Below are positions 1 to 5,210 of a stretch of 7,327 nt of DNA, one piece after another. Below the pieces are notes generated by a model. The model ran no database searches. It was given only the letters and a program-made list of their open reading frames with translations, and was not told the origin of the DNA. The first letter of the stretch is position 1. Each line of letters starts with the position of its first letter. Location of the stretch: positions 1 through 7,327 of the forward strand of contig LFTM01000058.1 in the NCBI GenBank assembly GCA_001513505.1. Direction: 5' to 3'. Origin of the DNA: Clostridiales bacterium DTU092. Lineage in GTDB: Bacteria > Bacillota > Clostridia > Caldicoprobacterales > Caldicoprobacteraceae. Made by a program: the position numbers and the translations under genes.

Positions 1-758
1 GAAAATGTTCCCTGCGTACTGGTGAAGAGCTGCTGGTCGTATGCCCGGTGTATAAGCCGGCACATATCCCTTCTGATTTCTCTTTCCCGGCTGCTAAAGC
101 TTTGAGGAATAAACTCATTCATGATTACATGCTGCTTATTTTTTGATAACTGAATATGTTTGTCGGTTAAACTCACCGGCTTTCCCAGTCTTCTGGCCTT
201 AAGTTCCAGTCTGGCGCAGAAATCCAGTGTTTCAAAGGCCATAAATGCCTCGAACAAATTTTTACCTCCGGACACCACTCCATGGTTTTCTAGTATAACC
301 GTCTTAAACCCTTTTTCAAACTGAAATGCGATTTTTTTACCGAGATCTTTACTACCTGGCAGTCCGTACTCGGCCATTCCTACCGGTTCGCATATAAGAT
401 GGGCATTGGGAATAAGTCTTGTATCAGGGATTTTTCTGGTTATGCTAAAAGCAATCAGGGCCGGCGGATGAGCATGGATAATCGCTTTTATATCAGGTCT
501 TTTTTGATAGATCATTTCATGAAAGGGAAGTTCAACTGATGGTTTATGGTTTCCCTCAATCCTTCCATCACGTTTAACCCGAATGATATCGTTCCTGTGC
601 AGGGAACCCTTATCTATCCCGGATGGAGTTATCCAGATATCTCCATTATCATCAAGAATGGACAGGTTACCGCCTGATGTAGTAGTCATTCCGTAGTTGT
701 ATATCCTTTCCATAATCATTACTATCTGATCTGCTGGATGTAATAATTCGAATTTCAC
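1..758 (-). CDS. Class II aldolase/adducin-family protein, partial (C-terminus beyond left edge)
   Basis: The frame is open from a GTG at 756-758 to the window edge: 252 codons plus two bases and no stop. Residues 1 to about 210 form a complete domain of the L-fuculose-1-phosphate aldolase/RhaD/AraD type. Visible motifs are SGGNLS (28-33, phosphate-binding loop), ITPSG (43-47), E76 in SVELPFH (the catalytic Glu position), H95 and H97 in HAHPP, and H159 in ENHGVV. Together these give the three zinc ligands and the catalytic acid/base known for FucA. The family cleaves or epimerises sugar phosphates in the cytoplasm, or in some members has lost catalysis. FucA itself is about 215 residues. This protein continues, and residues 225-252 resemble the start of a second copy of the domain (STQGTF, next codon TCN = Ser). 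It lies 107 bp downstream of the phosphofructokinase gene on the same strand, with a terminator between. The substrate cannot be read from sequence. Family call is firm; exact function is unknown. Confidence 0.85.
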   Translation of the reverse strand, partial: MKFELLHPADQIVMIMERIYNYGMTTTSGGNLSILDDNGDIWITPSGIDKGSLHRNDIIRVKRDGRIEGNHKPSVELPFHEMIYQKRPDIKAIIHAHPPALIAFSITRKIPDTRLIPNAHLICEPVGMAEYGLPGSKDLGKKIAFQFEKGFKTVILENHGVVSGGKNLFEAFMAFETLDFCARLELKARRLGKPVSLTDKHIQLSKNKQHVIMNEFIPQSFSSREREIRRDMCRLIHRAYDQQLFTSTQGTF

Positions 759-766
759 AATATCTG

Positions 767-772
767 CCTCCT
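767..772 (-). promoter_or_regulatory. Ribosome binding site that fixes the GTG start of the aldolase-like gene
   Basis: A perfect AGGAGG on the minus strand ends 8 nt before the GTG at 756-758. The first in-frame ATG is codon 14, about 45 nt further from this site, so the GTG is the likely start. I see no convincing -35/-10 pair between this site and the terminator at 817-851, so the gene may depend on read-through or on a weak promoter. Confidence 0.8.
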
Positions 773-816
773 TTAATGATGTAGTTTTAAGTGCAGCATC
801 CCAAATATCTGAAATT

Positions 817-851
817 AATAAAAGGGAGCACATTTCGTGCCCCCTTTTATT
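817..851 (-). terminator. Rho-independent terminator of the phosphofructokinase gene
   Basis: Arms 817-831 and 837-851 pair over 15 positions around a 5-nt loop (832-836). The core is GCAC/GTGC plus three G-C pairs. One position (827/841) is a G-U wobble in the minus-strand transcript but an A-C mismatch in the plus-strand one, which supports minus-strand use. The downstream tail is U-rich but interrupted (CCCTTTTATTAATTTC), so termination may be incomplete. It begins 14 nt after the phosphofructokinase stop codon. Confidence 0.85.
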
Positions 852-865
852 TGCTAAATTCATTT

Positions 866-2113
866 TTATTTTGTAGCTAATACCTTTTTCAGTCTTGCGA
901 ATCTTGGCAATCCATTTTCAAAAGGCGGTCTGGATTCACCCTGTATAAGTGGCAGCGCGTATTTGATAAAGTCTTCGGTAACTCCGTTACCCTCTTTGTT
1001 TATCCATTCTCTGGGTACTTTCTTCTCTACATTGGCAACATCGGTCAGGTTCACAAGTTTGATGTTGCACTTATATTCGCTGCCTTCAGCTCTTTCAAAA
1101 GCTACCATCTTATCGGTGATACCCTGTACTGCATGTTGAACAGCAGCCTGACCTGCAAGGTAAGCCTCATCAACGTCGGTCTTGGAGGCAAGGTGGGCTG
1201 CGCATCTCTGTAGAAGGCTAAACTCAATGCCTCTTACCTTTGCGCCGGTTTTCTCTTTTACAATGCCTGCCAGAGTTGCTGCCAGGCCGCCGAGCTGAAC
1301 ATGACCAAAGGAGTCTTTATGCTTGGTTAATGCCGGGCCATATTCATAGATGTATCTTCCGTCCTTATCCTTAACACCTTCAGAAACAGCTACGATAATG
1401 TTCTTTTTCTTGTTGTATACGGAGATTACCTCGTCAAGGAATCTGTCAATATCAAATGTTAACTCCGGCAGATATATAAGATCGGGACCATACCCCTTTG
1501 CTGAAGCAAGTGCTGCAGAGGCTGTCAGCCATCCGGCATTCCTTCCCATTATCTCCAGAATAGTGACCATTTGTGTGTCATAAGCCCTGACGTCCAGAAA
1601 GATCTCCATTGTAGTTGAAGCAATGTATTTCGCAGCGCTTCCGAAACCAGGACAATGGTCTGTGCCCCATAGGTCATTATCAATGGTTTTGGGAACACCC
1701 ATTATCCTGCACTCATAACCAGCCTTTTGCATGTATTTGCTTATTTTATTGCAGGTATCCATGGAGTCATTTCCACCATTGTAGAAGAAATAGCGTATGT
1801 TATACTTGCGGAATACGTCCAGCAGCTTTTTGTAATCGGTATCATCTTCATCGGGATCTTTTAGTTTATAGCGTACGGAACCTATCATCGATGAAGGAGT
1901 GGTTTTTAATAATTCAAGTTCGTAAGGATCTTCTTTGCCAATATCATAGAATACTTCATTCAAAATTCCCTGAATTCCATGGGCTGCACCATATACAGCA
2001 GTTATACAATCCTGTTTTAAGGCTTCCTGAAAAACACCTGCCGCTGATGCATTGATTACTGCAGTGGGGCCGCCTGACTGACCTAGAATACAGGCTCCTC
2101 TAAGTTCGCTCAT
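866..2113 (-). CDS. pfp: Pyrophosphate-dependent 6-phosphofructokinase (PPi-PFK)
   Basis: A 415-residue cytoplasmic glycolytic enzyme of the PfkA family, predicted to phosphorylate fructose-6-phosphate with pyrophosphate in a reversible reaction. The N-terminal phosphate-donor loop is GQSGGPTAVINAS (11-23). GGNDS lies at 113-117 and PKTIDND at 141-147, with the catalytic Asp at D145. MGRNAG (189-194) and SEG (244-246) are substrate-site motifs. Two positions decide the donor: D116, where the E. coli ATP enzyme has Gly104, and K142, where it has Gly124. Both are the residues known to favour PPi and to block ATP. The length exceeds that of ATP-PFKs (about 320) and fits the longer clostridial PPi-type enzymes. 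The start ATG follows AGGAGG (2124-2129) by 10 nt. The gene is divergent from the fructose-bisphosphate aldolase gene, which uses its product. An extended -10 promoter lies about 80 bp upstream and a hairpin terminator follows the stop. ATP use is unlikely but would need an assay to exclude. Confidence 0.94.
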   Translation of the reverse strand: MSELRGACILGQSGGPTAVINASAAGVFQEALKQDCITAVYGAAHGIQGILNEVFYDIGKEDPYELELLKTTPSSMIGSVRYKLKDPDEDDTDYKKLLDVFRKYNIRYFFYNGGNDSMDTCNKISKYMQKAGYECRIMGVPKTIDNDLWGTDHCPGFGSAAKYIASTTMEIFLDVRAYDTQMVTILEIMGRNAGWLTASAALASAKGYGPDLIYLPELTFDIDRFLDEVISVYNKKKNIIVAVSEGVKDKDGRYIYEYGPALTKHKDSFGHVQLGGLAATLAGIVKEKTGAKVRGIEFSLLQRCAAHLASKTDVDEAYLAGQAAVQHAVQGITDKMVAFERAEGSEYKCNIKLVNLTDVANVEKKVPREWINKEGNGVTEDFIKYALPLIQGESRPPFENGLPRFARLKKVLATK

Positions 2114-2152
2114 TACACAAAAACCTCCTTTTACCGTTGATTATATAAATTT

Positions 2153-2189
2153 TATTATGTACAGATTTATATAAAAACCATACATAATA
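2153..2189. repeat. 9-bp inverted repeat over the predicted phosphofructokinase transcription start
   Basis: TATTATGTA (2153-2161) and TACATAATA (2181-2189) are exact inverse copies separated by 19 bp. The right arm touches the -10 element of the minus-strand promoter and covers the expected start point near 2184. This could be an operator. In sequence this AT-rich, a chance match of this length is quite possible. Confidence 0.35.
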
Positions 2190-2190
2190 G

Positions 2191-2219
2191 AATATACCAT
2201 ATAATGTTTTGAAAAGCAA
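2191..2219 (-). promoter_or_regulatory. Predicted SigA-type promoter of the phosphofructokinase gene
   Basis: Read on the minus strand: -35 TTGCTT (2214-2219), a 17-bp spacer, and -10 TATATT (2191-2196) preceded by TGG, an extended -10. Transcription would start near 2184, about 70 nt upstream of the ATG. Spacing is ideal and the -35 is a partial match. There is no experimental support. Confidence 0.6.
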
Positions 2220-2252
2220 TTTTAACAGTGTTTTTGTCATAAATAATTTTTG

Positions 2253-2278
2253 CTTAATAATATATTCAGATTATTAAG
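2253..2278. repeat. 9-bp inverted repeat midway between the divergent promoters
   Basis: CTTAATAAT (2253-2261) and ATTATTAAG (2270-2278) are exact inverse copies with an 8-bp spacer. The dyad centre lies at about 2265, between the -35 boxes of the two divergent promoters, a natural place for a shared regulator. The arms contain a single G/C pair, so chance is a real alternative. Confidence 0.4.
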
Positions 2279-2300
2279 TTATCATGGAATTTCTGAAGCG

Positions 2301-2315
2301 ATTATGATAAAGATC
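2301..2315 (+). repeat. Direct repeat copy 1, just upstream of the aldolase -35
   Basis: ATTATGATAAAGATC matches the copy at 2346-2360 at 14 of 15 positions. It ends one base before the predicted -35 box. The offset to the second copy is 45 bp. It could be a protein-binding site. Confidence 0.5.
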
Positions 2316-2316
2316 C

Positions 2317-2344
2317 TTGATTTTGTAAAATAATGTGGTAGAAT
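2317..2344 (+). promoter_or_regulatory. Predicted SigA-type promoter P1 of the fructose-bisphosphate aldolase gene
   Basis: -35 TTGATT (2317-2322), a 16-bp spacer, and -10 TAGAAT (2339-2344) preceded by TGG, giving an extended -10 like that of the divergent phosphofructokinase promoter. The start would fall near 2351, leaving a leader of about 110 nt. The promoter is bracketed by the two copies of the direct repeat. Confidence 0.6.
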
Positions 2345-2345
2345 T

Positions 2346-2360
2346 ATTATGGTAAAGATC
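2346..2360 (+). repeat. Direct repeat copy 2, at the predicted aldolase transcription start
   Basis: ATTATGGTAAAGATC is the second copy of the 15-bp repeat (one A/G difference from 2301-2315). It begins right after the P1 -10 box and covers the expected +1, a position typical of repressor operators. Confidence 0.5.
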
Positions 2361-2403
2361 ATTTTTTGCCAGTACCATTTACATAGATTAGCTTCGATTC
2401 AGT

Positions 2404-2433
2404 TTGAGAAAAATATATTAAATAGCTTATAAA
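2404..2433 (+). promoter_or_regulatory. Possible second promoter P2 of the fructose-bisphosphate aldolase gene
   Basis: TTGAGA (2404-2409), an 18-bp spacer, and TATAAA (2428-2433). The start would lie near 2440, only a few bases before the ribosome binding site at 2443-2450. The boxes are good, but the surrounding sequence is so AT-rich that this may be accidental. Confidence 0.35.
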
Positions 2434-2460
2434 AATTTAAATAGAAGGAGTTGTTAAAGT

Positions 2461-3390
2461 ATGCCATTAGTTACGTCAAAAGAAATGTTTAAAAAGGCTT
2501 ATGAAGGCGGATATGCTATAGGAGCTTTTAATGTGAACAACATGGAGATAATTCAGGGTATAACTGAAGCTGCCAAGGAAGTGAATGCTCCCTTGATTCT
2601 TCAGGTATCGGCAGGGGCAAGAAAGTATGCAAATCATACATACCTGATGAAGCTTATAGAAGCTGCTCTGATTGAGACCGATCTTCCAATTTGTGTACAT
2701 CTTGATCATGGTGATAGTTTTGAGCTGTGTAAAGCGTGCATTGACGGAGGTTTTACTTCGGTCATGATCGACGGTTCCCACCTGCCTTTTGAAGAAAACA
2801 TAGCTTTGACTAAGAAAGTGGTTGACTATGCACATGAAAAGGGAGTTGTGGTGGAAGGCGAACTGGGAAGGCTTGCAGGTATTGAGGATGCAGTAAATGT
2901 ATCCGAAGAGGATGCAACATTTACAGACCCAGATCAAGCCGAGGAATTTGTAAAAAGAACCGGTGTTGATTCCCTTGCCATTGCAATAGGGACCAGCCAT
3001 GGTGCATACAAGTTCAAGGGCGAGCCTAAGTTGAGATTTGATATCCTTGAAGAAATTCAAAAGAGACTTCCGGGATTTCCTATAGTTCTGCACGGTGCTT
3101 CTTCGGTTATTCCTGAATTTGTGGAAAAGATTAACAAGTACGGTGGCGAAATGCCTGGAGCTCAGGGAGTACCTGAAGAAATGCTTAGAAAAGCCGCATC
3201 AATGGCTGTTTGTAAGATAAACATTGACTCTGACTTAAGACTTGCAATGACCGGTACAATAAGAGAATATTTTGCAAAGAATCCGAGCCATTTTGACCCA
3301 AGACAGTATCTGGGTCCTGCAAGAGAGGCAATTAAAGAACTTGTCAAGCACAAGATCGTAAATGTGCTGGGTTGTGCCGGAAAAGCCTGA
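2461..3390 (+). CDS. fba: Class II (zinc) fructose-1,6-bisphosphate aldolase
   Basis: A 309-residue cytoplasmic glycolytic enzyme that reversibly cleaves fructose-1,6-bisphosphate to dihydroxyacetone phosphate and glyceraldehyde-3-phosphate. The class IIB TIM barrel is complete. FNVNN lies at 23-27. D82 and H83 in LDHGDS are the catalytic Asp and first zinc His. VEGELG (131-136) supplies E134. H180 in GTSHGAYK and H211 in LHGASS are the other zinc ligands. NIDSD (254-258) binds substrate phosphate. GTSHGAYKF and the length match the Bacillus FbaA/clostridial branch rather than the longer class IIA enzymes. Tagatose-bisphosphate aldolase (GatY/KbaY) is a close relative, but pairing with a divergent phosphofructokinase favours the glycolytic role. 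The ATG follows AGAAGGAG (2443-2450) by 10 nt. One or two promoters and a direct repeat lie upstream. The gene ends 18 bp before a strong bidirectional terminator. Confidence 0.95.
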   Translation: MPLVTSKEMFKKAYEGGYAIGAFNVNNMEIIQGITEAAKEVNAPLILQVSAGARKYANHTYLMKLIEAALIETDLPICVHLDHGDSFELCKACIDGGFTSVMIDGSHLPFEENIALTKKVVDYAHEKGVVVEGELGRLAGIEDAVNVSEEDATFTDPDQAEEFVKRTGVDSLAIAIGTSHGAYKFKGEPKLRFDILEEIQKRLPGFPIVLHGASSVIPEFVEKINKYGGEMPGAQGVPEEMLRKAASMAVCKINIDSDLRLAMTGTIREYFAKNPSHFDPRQYLGPAREAIKELVKHKIVNVLGCAGKA

Positions 3391-3408
3391 TAGAGATTAT
3401 TAGCAAGT

Positions 3409-3447
3409 AAAAAGACCCCTTTAGCAAAAAGTTAAAGGGGTCTTTTT
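3409..3447. terminator. Bidirectional terminator between fba and the spoVB-like gene
   Basis: Arms 3409-3423 and 3433-3447 pair perfectly over 15 bp (core GACCCC/GGGGTC). In the plus direction two further pairs (one G-U, one C-G) close an A5 loop. T-runs flank the stem on both strands, so it can stop transcripts from both convergent genes. Most of the hairpin lies inside the spoVB reading frame: positions 3421-3447 encode its last eight codons and the stop. Confidence 0.92.
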
Positions 3448-4965
3448 GTTTATACGGGGGATCCCATCAACGCAATAGAGTACGGTCAGAAAAGTTATTC
3501 CACCTGTCAGTAAGGACAGGATTAACGATACTGCCATGGGGACGGTGTGAGCTGTCAACTGGTTGAATGAGTATTTGCTGAATGAAGCTACAAAAATTGC
3601 TGCAAACCCCGGCTTTAGGAACCATTCTGCCCATTTAATTTTAAGTTTTGTCAGTTTGATAACATGTATGAAACTTAATAGAAATGCGAACGTACTTCTT
3701 AGATTAAAACCAATAATGAAACCATAAATTCCAAATTCAGGTTGTGCAACGAGGAAATAGGTGCAAAGAATCTGTATGATACCTCCTATTGTAGTATACA
3801 ATGCTGCCTGTTTTTGTTTGCCAAGACCATTTAATATGGCGCTTAATGTATGTTGAAGGGCATGAAAAACCATACACCAGGTTAAAGGTATGAGAAACTG
3901 CCCAACCTGAGGCTGCTTATACAGTGCAAGACCAATAGGGTGTGCCAATGAGAGCAATAATGCACAGGCAGGGAAGGCAAAGGTTGCGGTTAACCGTATA
4001 GCGCGTGAAACATTTGTACGTATAGCGGTCCAGTTGGATGTAGCAAGATCTTCCGACAGATGGGGTATAATCACGGTATATAATGCGTTTGTAACGGTAA
4101 AAGGCATATACAGCAAAGGAAGTACCATACCGGATACTATGCCGAAAAGGGATACCGCCTGACTGTTTGTCATCCCGCTGGCCATCAATCTCTGGGGGAT
4201 CAGAATGGAGTTGACGGAGTTTAATGTTGTAAGCGCAAGTCGTGTAAATGTAACGGGAACCGCAATACTTGCAATGTTTGCAACGCGGGATGAAATTGAA
4301 GCCGATACCGGTTCATTGCTAAAGCTCTTTGTTTTATTGTAGTAATTGGTATGAAGATATAACAGACTCGATAATTCGCCTGCTACAATACCCAGTACGA
4401 TAAAAATTGTAGCCGTTTCATAACTTCCCGGGTCAATCCAGAAAAGCAATAACACAACCATGGCAATACGAACTATTTGTTCAATAATTTCAGCCAAGGC
4501 GGGATAATGGGTATTTTTAATACCATAGAAATAACTTTTAAATACAGCTCCCGTACTGGTTATAATTACGCATGGAAACAGGATTATGAGGGGCAGACGG
4601 GTGCGCGGGTCATTAAGCACACTGTATGACAGCCATTGGGAACCTACTATCATTAAAAATGAAATCAGGATACCCAGTGACGATACAATTCCTATGGCGG
4701 CTGATACAAACTTTTTTGCCTCATTATGTTGACCAATGGCATTCCTGGAGGCAACCAGTCGGGAAACGGCTACGGGTATTCCCGATGCAGTTAAGGCAAG
4801 AGCAATTGAATAAGGCGGTAACACCAGTTGATATATTCCCATACCTTCGGGTCCCAAAAGGCGGCTTAAGATTATCTGGTATATAAAGCCCATTGCCCGG
4901 ACCACAACGTTGGCACTGGCCAGGATAAAAGCTCCGTACAGCATGGAACGGGTGTTTATCTTCAA
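3421..4965 (-). CDS. spoVB: SpoVB-like polysaccharide/lipid flippase (MOP/MATE superfamily)
   Basis: A 514-residue integral membrane protein with about 14 hydrophobic segments, for example near residues 10-33, 48-67, 86-108, 124-142, 160-177, 184-204, 230-250, 272-298, 325-345, 357-375, 388-406, 412-435, 452-470 and 476-498. Family landmarks are LGPEGMGIYQL (37-47), IPQRL (256-260), GMVLPLLYMP (279-288) and LNGLGKQ (378-384). The length matches B. subtilis SpoVB (518), which is needed for spore cortex formation and is thought to move a peptidoglycan or other envelope lipid precursor across the membrane. Relatives such as MurJ-like or polysaccharide export flippases share the fold, so a vegetative envelope role is possible. 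The start is TTG (4963-4965), chosen by its ribosome binding site; the alternative ATG is codon 8. It converges on fba and shares its terminator, and is divergent from the acetyltransferase gene. No clear promoter is visible. Confidence 0.83.
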   Translation of the reverse strand: MKINTRSMLYGAFILASANVVVRAMGFIYQIILSRLLGPEGMGIYQLVLPPYSIALALTASGIPVAVSRLVASRNAIGQHNEAKKFVSAAIGIVSSLGILISFLMIVGSQWLSYSVLNDPRTRLPLIILFPCVIITSTGAVFKSYFYGIKNTHYPALAEIIEQIVRIAMVVLLLFWIDPGSYETATIFIVLGIVAGELSSLLYLHTNYYNKTKSFSNEPVSASISSRVANIASIAVPVTFTRLALTTLNSVNSILIPQRLMASGMTNSQAVSLFGIVSGMVLPLLYMPFTVTNALYTVIIPHLSEDLATSNWTAIRTNVSRAIRLTATFAFPACALLLSLAHPIGLALYKQPQVGQFLIPLTWCMVFHALQHTLSAILNGLGKQKQAALYTTIGGIIQILCTYFLVAQPEFGIYGFIIGFNLRSTFAFLLSFIHVIKLTKLKIKWAEWFLKPGFAAIFVASFSKYSFNQLTAHTVPMAVSLILSLLTGGITFLTVLYCVDGIPRINKKTPLTFC

Positions 4966-4972
4966 TATAATT

Positions 4973-4977
4973 CCCCC
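4973..4977 (-). promoter_or_regulatory. Ribosome binding site supporting the TTG start of the spoVB-like gene
   Basis: GGGGG followed by AA on the minus strand lies 7 nt before the TTG at 4963-4965. For the only nearby ATG (codon 8, 4942-4944) the gap would be 28 nt, and no other Shine-Dalgarno sequence is close to it. The TTG start therefore fits best. It would make initiation fairly weak, as is common for membrane proteins. Confidence 0.65.
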
Positions 4978-5198
4978 GGTATATTAATGTTCTGTTTCAT
5001 AGATATTCATGATGCCAACCAAGTAGAATATAATAATGTTTGGTTATGTATAAAGGTGTTGTTTTTATGGAATCAGACATACTTAATGAAAAACAATTGT
5101 AAGTTGATATAGAGGAATTTGTCAGTTTGTATAGAATATAAGTAACGGGACAGAAGATTAAACGGGGCAACAAACATTATAATACAGGTTTTCAGTTT

Positions 5199-5205
5199 GG
5201 AGGGG
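5199..5205 (+). promoter_or_regulatory. Ribosome binding site that fixes the GTG start of the acetyltransferase
   Basis: GGAGGGG lies just before the GTG at 5211-5213, with 7 nt between the GGAGG core and the start. No in-frame ATG occurs upstream after the in-frame stop at 5139-5141, and the next in-frame ATG is codon 24, far from any Shine-Dalgarno sequence. Confidence 0.8.
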
Positions 5206-5210
5206 TAAAG

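Larger units (their letters stand above)
2114..2460. other. Divergent control region between the phosphofructokinase and fructose-bisphosphate aldolase genes
   Basis: This 347-bp, strongly AT-rich gap has no coding potential that I can support. It holds back-to-back promoters with extended -10 elements (minus 2191-2219, plus 2317-2344), a possible second plus-strand promoter (2404-2433), two 9-bp inverted repeats (2153-2189 and 2253-2278), and a 15-bp direct repeat (2301-2315 and 2346-2360). Both genes keep untranslated leaders, roughly 70 nt for the phosphofructokinase and either about 110 or about 20 nt for the aldolase. I see no known riboswitch fold in the leaders. Confidence 0.7.
4966..5210. 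other. Divergent intergenic region between spoVB-like and acetyltransferase genes
   Basis: This 245-bp AT-rich gap holds both ribosome binding sites and little else that is firm. On the plus strand a TATAAT (5029-5034) could be a -10 box, but the matching -35 (TTCATG, 5007-5012, 16-bp spacer) is poor. TTGATA (5104-5109) has only over-spaced partners (TATAGA at 5130-5135, 20 bp). TAGAATATAA occurs twice (5024-5033 and 5132-5141). An 11-codon ATG frame (5067-5102) follows a weak AAAGGTG. No promoter can be called with confidence for either gene. Confidence 0.4.

Noticed and set aside
1350..2055. Open frames on the plus strand opposite the phosphofructokinase gene (1350-1583 and 1615-2055)
   Set aside because: They are antisense shadows: the minus-strand gene is a full-length, motif-complete enzyme, and these frames have no ribosome binding site or recognisable product.
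2351..2460. Riboswitch or structured leader upstream of fba
   Set aside because: The roughly 110-nt leader is AT-rich with no stable stems or known conserved motif, and no terminator/antiterminator pair is visible.
2476..3353. Minus-strand open frames inside the fba gene (2476-3093 and 3162-3353)
   Set aside because: They lie fully within a well-supported coding gene, and their translations have no family features and no initiation signals.
4978..5012. SigE-like promoter upstream of the spoVB-like gene (minus strand, GAATATC with CATTAATA)
   Set aside because: The spacer is about 12 nt instead of the usual 14-15 and the -10 match is partial, so it was not called although sporulation control would make sense.
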